The position numbers and the translations under genes are program-made. Shown one piece after another: positions 47,068-55,942 of a DNA stretch of 64,000 bases. Under the pieces are notes generated by a model. The model was not told the DNA's origin and made no database searches. It saw only the letters and a program-made list of their open reading frames with translations. Location of the stretch: the NCBI RefSeq assembly GCF_000187245.1, contig NC_027865.1, positions 926,964 through 990,963 of the forward strand, written 5' to 3'. Numbering within the stretch: position 1 is the first letter of the stretch; the number at the start of each line of letters is the position of its first letter. The DNA is from Ogataea parapolymorpha DL-1. Taxonomy: Eukaryota > Ascomycota > Pichiomycetes > Pichiales > Pichiaceae.

Positions 47068-48147
47068 TCATAGATCTTCCACTGACTCTGGAAATGCAAT
47101 CCCGTTGTCCAATCTGCATTGATCAAATATCTGTAGGATTCTGATGGTGTCTTTCAATGGATACTCTGTCAGATCATTCTGCTTATTCCCAATGGCAATG
47201 GCAGCAGCATTAGCCTCGTAATAATACCCTATTCCCTCAATAACGGGCAACTCAAGCTGCTCTTCCTGGCCGTCACTAGAAATAAAAGTTGCATATGATG
47301 GTCTTGATGTACGCCCAGCCTTAATGTACCCTTTATCGCCTTCAATCAGTACACTTTCTCTTGGCGACTCGATAAGGAACGACCCAGTTGCCGTTCCCGA
47401 TGCAAGTGAGTCGTCAAACAACAAAGTGATTGATGTGGAAACATCAATTTCTGGTACTTCTTTGGATTTGATAGACCAAGAGTAAATTTTTGGACTTGTG
47501 GCCGTCTTTGATAACAAAAGCAGATCCGTCCACGTGATCGAGTATATCAGGTTATCCAACAGAACTCCCGCTCCTAGTTCTGGATTGAAGAGCCGGCTGT
47601 TGCTGTCATATGAACAGTTGTGACTAAGATCTGCGTGAACACGACGTACGTTTCCCACCTTTCCGTTTTCCACCACCTCCACCAGTTTTTTTGTAGTAGG
47701 AAGGAACCTTGTCCAAACGCCATGGACAACTAAGAGGTTCTTTCTTGCGGAAATCTCTTGTAGTCGGAGTGCCTGCTGATAATTTATGGTAAATGTTTTC
47801 TCCACTAAGATGTGTTTTCCAGCTTCTAGAGCTTGTTTAGCCAATTTATAGTGGAACGCATTTGGAGCAGCAATATACACGATGTCAATCTCGTCATCCT
47901 CTAGAAACTTTTGATAAGAGTCGTAGAGTACTGGCTGTTTGTCTGTACCGTTTAGTAGGCTGACAAATTGCTGAGCTTTGGATAGTGAACTGGTGGAAAC
48001 AACAGCTCTTAATTCATGTGTCACGTGCTGCCCATGAACAGAGTCCTTTCGGTAGTTGGAGAAAACATCGTTCGCCCATTTTGCGGCGAACTGCCCCAAT
48101 CCCACTATACCCCATCTGAGGTGGATCTTTGAACTTTTATCGGTCAT
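47068..48147 (-). CDS. Gfo/Idh/MocA-family NAD(P)-dependent oxidoreductase
   Basis: Encodes 359 aa. The Rossmann motif GIVGLGQFAAKWA lies at 13-25, AAPNAFHYKLAKQALEAGKHILVEKTFTIN supplies the usual catalytic-lysine region (EKT in place of the commoner EKP), and a C-terminal alpha/beta domain contains GAGVLLDNLIY. The closest type is dimeric dihydrodiol/xylose dehydrogenase-like proteins acting on cyclic polyols, diols or sugars. It shares a 172-bp divergent promoter with a TauD-fold dioxygenase, and that spacer holds an exact AAACTGTGGC, so it probably reduces or oxidises a carbonyl left by oxygenation; this is inference. Confidence 0.83.
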   Translation of the reverse strand: MTDKSSKIHLRWGIVGLGQFAAKWANDVFSNYRKDSVHGQHVTHELRAVVSTSSLSKAQQFVSLLNGTDKQPVLYDSYQKFLEDDEIDIVYIAAPNAFHYKLAKQALEAGKHILVEKTFTINYQQALRLQEISARKNLLVVHGVWTRFLPTTKKLVEVVENGKVGNVRRVHADLSHNCSYDSNSRLFNPELGAGVLLDNLIYSITWTDLLLLSKTATSPKIYSWSIKSKEVPEIDVSTSITLLFDDSLASGTATGSFLIESPRESVLIEGDKGYIKAGRTSRPSYATFISSDGQEEQLELPVIEGIGYYYEANAAAIAIGNKQNDLTEYPLKDTIRILQIFDQCRLDNGIAFPESVEDL

Positions 48148-48206
48148 TTCGCGTATAAAGGCTCCTAAAACCGTTTGAACTCAACGTATTTTTTTGCATC
48201 GCAGAA

Positions 48207-48262
48207 AAACTGTGGCCACCGGAAATAACCGATTAGGACTGACCGTAAACTGAAAGCCACAG
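48207..48262. promoter_or_regulatory. Divergent sulfur-type promoter: AAACTGTGGC plus inverted CTGTGGC
   Basis: AAACTGTGGC at 48207-48216 is an exact match to the S. cerevisiae Met31/Met32 consensus, and GCCACAG at 48256-48262 is the core in reverse. Both are placed between divergent oxidoreductase and dioxygenase genes, 60 bp from one ATG and 58 bp from the other. Confidence 0.6.
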
Positions 48263-48319
48263 GGGTACTTCTCATTTAAATACAGCGTTGAATCATATAG
48301 AGTGGAAAGTTTAGTATCA

Positions 48320-49504
48320 ATGACCCTCACTGATACTTGGTTGCCACAAATCAGTGGAGTATTCAATGGAGCTCGTGTCTCACTAGTAAAAAAGCCACTT
48401 GCTAAGGGGAGGATAGTAAGAGGAAAAGAGTATCCGATAGCATTTGACTTAGTGGTCGAAGGAAGCAGTAGTTACCAGGAAGCTGTTAATGACTTCTTTG
48501 AGGAGCTGTCGCAAAAAGGGGTTTTACTGGACCTTGTGAAAGATCACGGACTTGTCATCATTCAAAACTTGAAATCCACCAACCCCGAGCATTATTCACA
48601 AATTGTCAATCGCTTTTTCCATTCATCGAATTACCAGGAGTTTGATCAAGTGGGTTTGCTGGCAACAAGACAAAAGATTGACAATGCAGTCAGCTCCGTC
48701 GGAAACGATGATGAGCTGGGCAAAAATGTTAACAAGTTACATGCACATCAGGAGTTTTCCAGATATTTAGAGTACCCACACATTCTCACATTTTTTGCTC
48801 AACAAGCTTCAGTTCTGGGCGGTGGTGAATCAACGACAACACATGCTACTGAATTGTTTGATGTAGTAAACTCAAAATATCCAGAATTTATCAAGGATCT
48901 CTATGAAAAAAATGGTAACCATGTTTATCAAAAGTTCAGCTACGAAGTTTCTACAGACTCAAAATTCAAAATTTCTTGGACAGACAAAGGAGCGTTTGGC
49001 AGATACATTACCGATGAAGACTTGAAGACCAAAAATTTGGAGTCCATGAAAGTCAAGGCTATCAAGCTCGCACATGAAAAAGTGAGTAAAAACGTTGAGT
49101 TTGATGATAATCATGACTTAATTGTACACCAGCAAACAAGCATTGTGAATATACATCCTCACACTGGGCTTCCTATTATTTTCAGCAGTTTACCGACCTA
49201 CTACTCTGGCTATTATCAAGCCAAACTCAGGGGAGAAAAGGCTACCTTGCCACCTCTTAGGTACGGAAATGGCGACCCAATTCCTGAGAATTATCTAGAT
49301 TATCTTTTTGAGCAATCAGTGAAGTTGGAGTATTCGCATCGTTTTGAAGACGGTGATTTATTGTTCCTAGACAACTTTGCTGTTTATCATGGACGGAACC
49401 CTTATACTGCAGGAGATCGTAAAATCTTGGCAAGTTTCTGGGAACCAAGCACTGACCGCAGAAAGCCATATAGACCATCGGACTTTACTGAACTTTTTGC
49501 ATAG
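48320..49504 (+). CDS. TauD/clavaminate-synthase-fold 2-oxoglutarate dioxygenase
   Basis: Encodes 394 aa from the ATG at 48320 (the frame extends upstream to a GTG). The metal-binding pair is most likely His143-x-Glu145 (LHAHQEFSR), the H-x-E variant seen in clavaminate-synthase-like enzymes, not the H-x-D of TauD; the distal histidine is His357 in FAVYHGRNPY and the 2-oxoglutarate arginine follows in the R-K segment near the end. LGGGESTTTHATELFD is the usual strand after the first motif. Substrate is unknown. The adjacent Met31/32-type sites argue for control with sulfur genes. Confidence 0.82.
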   Translation: MTLTDTWLPQISGVFNGARVSLVKKPLAKGRIVRGKEYPIAFDLVVEGSSSYQEAVNDFFEELSQKGVLLDLVKDHGLVIIQNLKSTNPEHYSQIVNRFFHSSNYQEFDQVGLLATRQKIDNAVSSVGNDDELGKNVNKLHAHQEFSRYLEYPHILTFFAQQASVLGGGESTTTHATELFDVVNSKYPEFIKDLYEKNGNHVYQKFSYEVSTDSKFKISWTDKGAFGRYITDEDLKTKNLESMKVKAIKLAHEKVSKNVEFDDNHDLIVHQQTSIVNIHPHTGLPIIFSSLPTYYSGYYQAKLRGEKATLPPLRYGNGDPIPENYLDYLFEQSVKLEYSHRFEDGDLLFLDNFAVYHGRNPYTAGDRKILASFWEPSTDRRKPYRPSDFTELFA

Positions 49505-49627
49505 GCCTATAGTACTCCACTCAAAATTTAAAACAATCTGAAAATTAATTACAAGATCTCAAGCTTATCTTAACTATTTCTGAATTTGGTAACTAAATAA
49601 AACAACCTAATAAATTTTGAATTTGGT

Positions 49628-50710
49628 TCAGTTGTCCAGCTCGACAATATAACGCTCTGCTTGGGCACCCTTGCTTTTCAAAAGATTGAGAGCATCAATA
49701 ACTGACCATATACCACCTCTGAACACCTTAGTCCTGACGGCCTTGATTTTACCGTTTTCAAAAAGTTTTGATGTCTCTCTCACAATCTGATGGCCAAATT
49801 CAATGTCCTCATGGAATCTTTTTATTCTCACTTCTCGTTTTTCAACCAGATCTGATGCCGGTTCGTGAGATGAAACAATGGAAGCATACTTAGCTTTTAA
49901 GCTCTTGCCGTTGACTTCTGATAATATTTGAACGAGCTTTTCGGTGCTTTCCCTTGAAGCACAATCAACCCCAAAGTCCACATGAGTAGTCGCTTTCGAA
50001 ACTTTGTCAATAATTTGCCCAACTGGCAAGTTTCTATCTATCACTGTATGAGCTCCCAGCTCTTGCAAATAGGCTTGATTTTGCAGACTCGCAATACCAA
50101 TCACTTTAAATCCAAGATATTTCGCAAGCTGAGTCAGATATAAACCCACGACAGTCGCTCCGCCCCATATAAGCAGCGTTTTTCCATGCTGAGAGTTCTC
50201 AGCCAAACTAAGTCTAAAAGAGTCCAATAAAATCACCGTGGCAGTTACCAGTCCCACCCCTATACCAGCACCTTGGCTGAATCCTATACTCTCTGGAAGT
50301 TTCCAAACAAGACGCGAGTCCATTGCAACATACTCCTGAAATGTACTGGTTCTATTATCACGATACATTGTACTGACAATGAACACCTTTGAACCTTTTT
50401 CAAACTCTCTGACCTCTTCCCCAGCATCTTCAACTATACCACTGCTTTCTCTGCCGTTAATCCAGGGAAAATGATAAATCCCAAACCTGAATTGGTGGCA
50501 CTTCCAGTCAACAGGATTAATTCCGATAGACTTGTTCTTGATGATAAGCTCATGTGGATGCGTTATTCTGGGTTTTGGGTACTCAGTGAGTACCGTTAGT
50601 GGCTCATCATATCCAACAATCGCAACCGCAGTCTGATGCTGCTTACTGCTACTTATAGGTTTCCCCAAAGCAAAGGTGTCTTTGGTCCGTCTATCAACTA
50701 ACAAGCTCAT
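49628..50710 (-). CDS. Zinc-independent MDR oxidoreductase (quinone/enoyl reductase-like)
   Basis: Encodes 360 aa from the ATG at 50710. A GroES-like N-terminal domain has KSIGINPVDWKC (about 60-71) and GRESSGIVEDAGEEV; the nucleotide-binding motif is WGGATVVGLYLTQLAKYLG, a variant of the AxxGxxG loop. The cysteine and histidine zinc ligands of true alcohol dehydrogenases are absent, as in the S. cerevisiae YCR102C/YLR460C group. These reduce activated double bonds or quinones with NADPH. It shares a 601-bp divergent region with the cysteine-synthase-like gene, which contains three GCCACA sites. Confidence 0.84.
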   Translation of the reverse strand: MSLLVDRRTKDTFALGKPISSSKQHQTAVAIVGYDEPLTVLTEYPKPRITHPHELIIKNKSIGINPVDWKCHQFRFGIYHFPWINGRESSGIVEDAGEEVREFEKGSKVFIVSTMYRDNRTSTFQEYVAMDSRLVWKLPESIGFSQGAGIGVGLVTATVILLDSFRLSLAENSQHGKTLLIWGGATVVGLYLTQLAKYLGFKVIGIASLQNQAYLQELGAHTVIDRNLPVGQIIDKVSKATTHVDFGVDCASRESTEKLVQILSEVNGKSLKAKYASIVSSHEPASDLVEKREVRIKRFHEDIEFGHQIVRETSKLFENGKIKAVRTKVFRGGIWSVIDALNLLKSKGAQAERYIVELDN

Positions 50711-51311
50711 CAATGCCACGTTTCCTACCAAAGCGGAGCTTCATCCATCTCGGCACAATATATACGGACCAGGTCTTATCTAGCTGAGTAACTTGCATAT
50801 GTTTGCATCTAGGCCACAATAAGGAACAGTTGGAGAAGCACATGCGGTTGCGATTCAAAGTCAGACATAGCGAAATATTACGCTTGTATGACTAAATCAC
50901 ACAAACATATCTACGCGGGGATCTTGACCGAAAACTAGATTTGAGAAGATGTCGAGTTAGGTCTTGGTATGATATTACCTAACAATGAAGCAGTTCTTGG
51001 CTTTCTTAGCCTTTACTCTCAAGGCCACTAGCCGGCTGAAACTTATAAACTACAATAGTAGAGTAGATAGTGGCTTGACCCTGTACTCCTCGTTCGAAGG
51101 TCCCAAACTCCTTATAGGCAATGCATATGTGTCGGAGTTTTCAGCCAGTGATCTGCGCAATTGCCCGACAATCCATTCGACGCAATGCTAGCCACAGCAA
51201 ATTCGGAGCACAGTCCTATTATCAGGAGATGCTGACCAAATAAAGTTGCACGCCACAATACAATTTATAAGAATTCGTTTTGGACGAATTTAGTGCAAAT
51301 TGATTAGTAAT
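50711..51311. promoter_or_regulatory. Divergent promoter MDR / cysteine-synthase-like
   Basis: A 601-bp spacer with GCCACA at 50813-50818, TAGCCACA ending at 51196 and GCCACA at 51252-51257, the last 55 bp before the ATG. A 68-codon frame at 50985-51191 begins with a hydrophobic segment but has no recognisable family and probably occurs by chance. Confidence 0.5.
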
Positions 51312-52340
51312 ATGAGCTTCCCTACTACCAGCCCAGAGTTCTTCGCGAAAGTCGGCAAAACACCATTGGTATTACTCAAAAGCATTTCCAGCTCGATCGG
51401 CAGAAATATTTTTGTCAAGTTGGAATATCATAACCCGACAGGCTCGGTCAAAGACCGTGCAGCTGTGAAATTATTGCAAGATTCAATTGAAAGAGGGTTG
51501 AAACCAGGAGGGACTCTGGTGGAGGCTACCGCAGGCAACACTGGTATATCGCTGGCTGTGCTCAGTAGATTAGCTGGCTACAGATTAGTTTTATTTGTTC
51601 CTGAAACCCTTATTCAAGCCAAAATAGACAAGCTGACCGGATTGGGAGCGGTAGTTTTCAAGGCTGAAAACTATCCTGATAACCATCCAAAGCACATGAA
51701 CAGTCTGGCAGCTATATATGCGAAGGAACACGATAATACGATCCATGTGAATCAAATGAATAATCTGGTCAATCAACAGGCACATTTCGAGACGACGGGA
51801 CCTGAAATTTGGGAGCAGCTTGAAGGATCCGTTGATGCTTTTGTGTCTGGTGCCGGAACAGGGGGAACGTTTTCTGGGGTTTCCAAATATTTGAAGAAAG
51901 TGTCTGACGGAAGAGTAAAAGCTATTATTGCCGACAAGCAGGGCTCAGGTTTGCACCACTATATCCAAACCAATGGTGAATCTTTTGATGCCGAAGGTGA
52001 GTCATTTGTTGAAGGTATTGGAAAATTGGGATTGATTGATAACATTAGAGATGTGCTTACCCTGGCTAACGATTCTTTGCAAATCTCGGATATTGAAGCT
52101 CTGAATACTATCTACCGTCTGATTGAGGAGGAAGATTTGCGTGTGGGTGCCAGCGCTGGAGTCAACGTTGCCGCCGCCATTAAGGTTGCTAAATCTCTTC
52201 CTCCAGGCTCCAATGTTGTTACAATCATTCCAGATGCAGTGGACATCTATGCCAAGAAGGTGTTCTCCAAGCAGTGGCTCATTGAGCAAGATCATTGGGA
52301 CAAAATTCCTGATGAGTACAGAAAGTATGCTACGTTATAG
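51312..52340 (+). CDS. Cysteine-synthase-family PLP enzyme
   Basis: Encodes 342 aa from the ATG at 51312. The PLP lysine is Lys47 in NPTGSVKDRAA, the phosphate/substrate loop reads EATAGNTGIS (71-80), and GAGTGGTF binds the PLP phosphate. Canonical O-acetylserine sulfhydrylases have TSGNTG; the A in the second position is seen in CS26- or Mcy1-like relatives. There is no mitochondrial presequence or C-terminal anchor. It could make cysteine from O-acetylserine and sulfide, or use a related activated substrate. Several GCCACA sites upstream and sulfur-type neighbours fit sulfide capture at the end of the island's pathway. Confidence 0.86.
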   Translation: MSFPTTSPEFFAKVGKTPLVLLKSISSSIGRNIFVKLEYHNPTGSVKDRAAVKLLQDSIERGLKPGGTLVEATAGNTGISLAVLSRLAGYRLVLFVPETLIQAKIDKLTGLGAVVFKAENYPDNHPKHMNSLAAIYAKEHDNTIHVNQMNNLVNQQAHFETTGPEIWEQLEGSVDAFVSGAGTGGTFSGVSKYLKKVSDGRVKAIIADKQGSGLHHYIQTNGESFDAEGESFVEGIGKLGLIDNIRDVLTLANDSLQISDIEALNTIYRLIEEEDLRVGASAGVNVAAAIKVAKSLPPGSNVVTIIPDAVDIYAKKVFSKQWLIEQDHWDKIPDEYRKYATL

Positions 52341-52449
52341 AGAAGTTTATAGATTTGTATGGAGAGCTCAATGTGACTGAGCCTTAGCATAATGAAAGAC
52401 ACGACCGACACCGTATTTTAACCTTCAATAAAAGTCAGCTAGTTGCTAT

Positions 52450-53736
52450 TCATGTATATATTTTGAGGAAGTGCTCGTCTCTAACCTTTTGATACTCTAG
52501 CTCTACGTTATGCTCTTTCACCCAATCTAAGCCTCCCAGAGTGTTAAGAAGTCGCCGTTGCCAGTCTGAATCATCTTTGGCAAGGTTAAGATACTTTTTC
52601 TTGACTTCGCCGTCAATGAAGGTTTGACGCTCGACCCTCTGGAGGAAATGTTTTCTAGTCTCATTGAATAAAAATAAGGATAAGGGCAGATTGTACTTCG
52701 TTTGTTCGTCCGGATCGCCATTAGTGGATTTTGTGGACGTCTCAGAAAGAGCCCGGTATAGCGCCCATATATCGTCAAATCCCATGGACGATCCCACAGC
52801 GTATACACCTGAAGTTGGGTGAGCTGCATCTCCAGCAAAAGCTATCCTGTCCCCAATGATCAAATCTTGGAGCCATGGTGCTCTTTCCAAAGGAAAAGCC
52901 AGAATGTCAGGAAGAACTTTGATGATCTTGGTGATTAATGGGTCCCATTCCTGGAAGAACTCTAGCAGATGTGATATTCCCCATTGACCAGCACTTCTAT
53001 TCCATGTCAGATCCGATGCAACATTTGGAGGTTCAGGAATTAAAGCCACAAATCCGTATTTTCCAAGACCAACTTTTCCAAGGAAAACCCAGGTACCATC
53101 TCTTCCCATCCATGCTGAGGTATCGTCCAACACTCCGTCAACGTCTTTGAGTAGCTTTTCATCAAAGACATATCTATAGGCAACTATCCCTTTGTATTCC
53201 AACTTTTCGTTCACACGAAACTGTCTTCGGATCCTGGAATAAATACCGTCAGCTGCAACAACTAGATCGGCACGGACAGGATCTTGATTCTCAAAGTGTA
53301 GAATTGCTCCAGAGCTATCCACATCAACCTTGACGGCAGCATGATTATACTTTATTACGCCTTCGGGGACATGCTTCAAAACAAAGTTATGAAGCGGCAC
53401 TCTATGCGTTCTCGCTTGCACGAAATTGTCTGGTCTCGGAAATGAGGACGTGTCGTACTTTAAGACCTCGCCGGTCTTCCAATGACGTCTTGCAAGCGGC
53501 GCTGGCTTACCTCTATAAACAAACTCTTGCACCTCTTCGATATTGGCAATTCGTGAGAGAGTGAGAAGAGCAGCTTCAGTAAGTGCGATCCAGGCACCTG
53601 CTTCTCGCGGCCCCTCTGACTTTTCATACAGCGTGACTCTTGAGTTGGGGAGCCTCGAGAGGGTTGCAGCTGCAAATGCTCCAACGATTCCACCTCCGAC
53701 AATGGCGATCTCTAATGGTTTCGTGACGTCCGTCAT
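52450..53736 (-). CDS. FAD-dependent aromatic-type monooxygenase, copy A (salicylate hydroxylase-like)
   Basis: Encodes 428 aa. FAD Rossmann motif IAIVGGGIVGAFAA (10-23), the DG motif VVAADGIYSRIRRQF (near 160-175) and the GD motif IAFAGDAAHPTSGVYAVGSSMG (near 290) define group A flavoprotein hydroxylases. It is a clear paralogue of the gene at 58785-60041, sharing long identical stretches such as GAFAA-TLSRLPN and FPLERAPWL. Unlike that copy, I see no TGTGGC element near its start, only GCCACC. The substrate may not be aromatic; NADH-dependent oxygenation of an activated carbon is all the motifs allow. Confidence 0.87.
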   Translation of the reverse strand: MTDVTKPLEIAIVGGGIVGAFAAATLSRLPNSRVTLYEKSEGPREAGAWIALTEAALLTLSRIANIEEVQEFVYRGKPAPLARRHWKTGEVLKYDTSSFPRPDNFVQARTHRVPLHNFVLKHVPEGVIKYNHAAVKVDVDSSGAILHFENQDPVRADLVVAADGIYSRIRRQFRVNEKLEYKGIVAYRYVFDEKLLKDVDGVLDDTSAWMGRDGTWVFLGKVGLGKYGFVALIPEPPNVASDLTWNRSAGQWGISHLLEFFQEWDPLITKIIKVLPDILAFPLERAPWLQDLIIGDRIAFAGDAAHPTSGVYAVGSSMGFDDIWALYRALSETSTKSTNGDPDEQTKYNLPLSLFLFNETRKHFLQRVERQTFIDGEVKKKYLNLAKDDSDWQRRLLNTLGGLDWVKEHNVELEYQKVRDEHFLKIYT

Positions 53737-54070
53737 TAGTTTTCAGTTAATCTTCGTTTGATGCCACCATGCTTATATAAAATTTTATTCAAGTGAGCTA
53801 ATCAGCTATGGAGATTGCGCAACTAGGTCGATCTTATTACCTTTTTTGGCAACTCCACCATCTACGTATTCCAATCGAGAATCTTAAAAGTATTGACTCT
53901 AGGTATTAATCAAATGCTTGGAGAATTGACTGCCTCCTACTCGGACTAAAGTTAACATGTCCACGCTCCCGTAAATACTATGAGTGTCATTAGACGAACA
54001 GAGTTGACGATCTATTTTCAAAATCTCCAATAGAATAATAATAGGACGCTGCAGTAGTCACTAGAATAGC
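53737..54070. other. 334-bp spacer between FAD monooxygenase A and ACS permease
   Basis: It holds the promoter of monooxygenase A (a TATATAA-like box near 53775) and the permease 3' end. No other feature is evident. Confidence 0.5.
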
Positions 54071-55555
54071 TCATCTAGAGCTTCCTGTAGAACTATTGGC
54101 CGGTAGAGTCTCTTCCGAATCGAATTTTGACTCCATTTTTCTGATGCTTCTTTTGTAAGCCAAGAAGTAAAACAAAACTATTCCCACAGATGAAGCTCCA
54201 GTCAGTCCGCATGTAACCTTGTAACCATACTTGTATTCAGGAGCTTCATTCGCAGGGTACAAAAACAATGGTAACCAGGCATTGTTGGCATAAACCATGA
54301 CAACCGTGACACCTGTTATTATGGCTCTTAGGTCAGGAGCCGTTGCCCAAATCTCAGGCAAGAAGGATATGAGAATTGGAGTATTTGCTCCTTGAGCATA
54401 AAGAAGAAAATAGCCAAAGTAATTGACACCGATGCTTTTTGGACGCGTAGCCAGGATGATGGTGCCCACAAGCTGGGTGATGTTTTCGGCCACAAGCACA
54501 ATGAATCGAGCATTTGCAAAATCAGCCAGCTTCGAAAGGGTGACGATGGTGACTAGTTGAACAGCAGAGCCAGCAATAGGAATCAAGTTGAGTTGTTCGA
54601 CGGAATAGCGCAAGCTTCCATCGTCGGTTTTTAGACTTTTAAGCCACAAATTGAAATACGCAACAGAGGTGGTCCAAACCGCCGGCACGTATGCCAGAAG
54701 GAACAGCCAGACACGGTAATCCAAAGGAATTTTCAGCACTTTCTTCACGTTTAATTGCCGTTTAGTTTCTCGTCCAATGTTGAACATTCTCTGGTTTGCG
54801 ATAGCAAGATCATCTGCAGTCATCCATTTGGCACCACCATTTTGGGGAGAATCAGGAACAATATAGAATCCAACTGAGGCAATGGCAACTGTCATCAGAC
54901 CATTAATCACAAATAGCCATTTCCATCCTGCAAGACCTCCGTGCCCGTTCAAAGTTTTATAGATAGCAGCCTGCATGAATCCCGTGAACATACTTCCAGC
55001 ATAGTATGAGCCAGTAAACAGTGCAGCACGTGTAGCTAGCTCTTTTTTTGTATAGTAGTTGTAAAAGATGGTCATCATTCCCGGCCACGCACTGCTTTCG
55101 AAAAGCCCGATTAGGAACCGGAGTGGAAATAGAACATGAACCGACTTGACAAAAGCACACGACAGTGTCAGGATACCCCAGATAAACTCACATGAGCTTA
55201 ACCAGTAAGGTGTGCTTATCCTTGTCATTGACACCTGAGAGGGTATTAGCCCGACAGCGTAGCCAATATTAAAATAGGTGCTAATCCAGTTATACTCTTT
55301 TCCAACAATATTGAGATCCTCTTTCATTCCACTAACGTACGCATTAGAGTAGTTGCTCTGATCAATAGATTTGATCAGATACGCTATGCAGCCCCAAGTA
55401 AGCAGATACAAGTCCAGCTTTCTAACAAACTTGGTCTCCTCGCTGCTTCTCAAAACTCCTGTGCGGAATAATTTAGTGAACCAATTTCCTTCGTGATCAT
55501 TAGGCACCTCTTCGACAATTTCAGTAACCTCCTCGACTTTATTTGGGGGAGACAT
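54071..55555 (-). CDS. MFS permease, ACS/Dal5-like family
   Basis: Encodes 494 aa from the ATG at 55555 (GTG-initiated extension ignored). Twelve membrane segments; diagnostic blocks are IKSIDQSNYSNAYVSGMKED, LRFLIGLFESSAWPGMM and the central-loop MTADDLAIANQRM. It shows the Dal5/Fen2/Seo1-type arrangement with a short C-terminal tail. It shares a 387-bp divergent promoter with the NtaA/DszA-type monooxygenase, suggesting that the pair imports and oxidises one compound. The overall pattern differs from the SOA1-like member at 43881. Confidence 0.86.
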   Translation of the reverse strand: MSPPNKVEEVTEIVEEVPNDHEGNWFTKLFRTGVLRSSEETKFVRKLDLYLLTWGCIAYLIKSIDQSNYSNAYVSGMKEDLNIVGKEYNWISTYFNIGYAVGLIPSQVSMTRISTPYWLSSCEFIWGILTLSCAFVKSVHVLFPLRFLIGLFESSAWPGMMTIFYNYYTKKELATRAALFTGSYYAGSMFTGFMQAAIYKTLNGHGGLAGWKWLFVINGLMTVAIASVGFYIVPDSPQNGGAKWMTADDLAIANQRMFNIGRETKRQLNVKKVLKIPLDYRVWLFLLAYVPAVWTTSVAYFNLWLKSLKTDDGSLRYSVEQLNLIPIAGSAVQLVTIVTLSKLADFANARFIVLVAENITQLVGTIILATRPKSIGVNYFGYFLLYAQGANTPILISFLPEIWATAPDLRAIITGVTVVMVYANNAWLPLFLYPANEAPEYKYGYKVTCGLTGASSVGIVLFYFLAYKRSIRKMESKFDSEETLPANSSTGSSR

Positions 55556-55942
55556 GTTAAGATATGTGGGTTCTGATTGCACACTCTGCTAAAACATGAT
55601 GCTCTTATATATAAATTTGGTAGCAAGGTGAACAGTGTACGTGCAGCTCCGTAAGTGTGGAGTAGCAGTCGGACATAGTTTTGCACATGCATAGCAGGGC
55701 TGTGGCTCAATGATGCAGGATATGTGAGATTTTGCGTTTTAGCGGAGAAAGCCAAGTAGCTTGGGCTGTGGTGGTGTACCGTACCTGCGTCGTTGTACTA
55801 TTTTGGTAACAAATAAAAGCGGGAAATGTAGCTTTTAGAGTGAGGCTCAAAAATGGTTGCAAAAAGCAAAAAGTGTGGATTCCACCGGCTTTCGGTATAA
55901 AGCACTACAACTCTGGCACACAGACTATCATCGTTTGTCTAA
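55556..55942. promoter_or_regulatory. Divergent promoter permease / FMN monooxygenase
   Basis: CTGTGGC at 55700-55706 is flanked by weaker TGTGG sites near 55767 and 55874; the last, AAGTGTGG, is about 65 bp before the monooxygenase ATG. TATA-like sequences lie on both sides. Confidence 0.5.

Noticed and set aside
50985..51191. 68-codon plus-strand frame with a hydrophobic start
   Set aside because: Lies in a divergent promoter region, has no recognisable cleavage site or family, and is of a length expected by chance.
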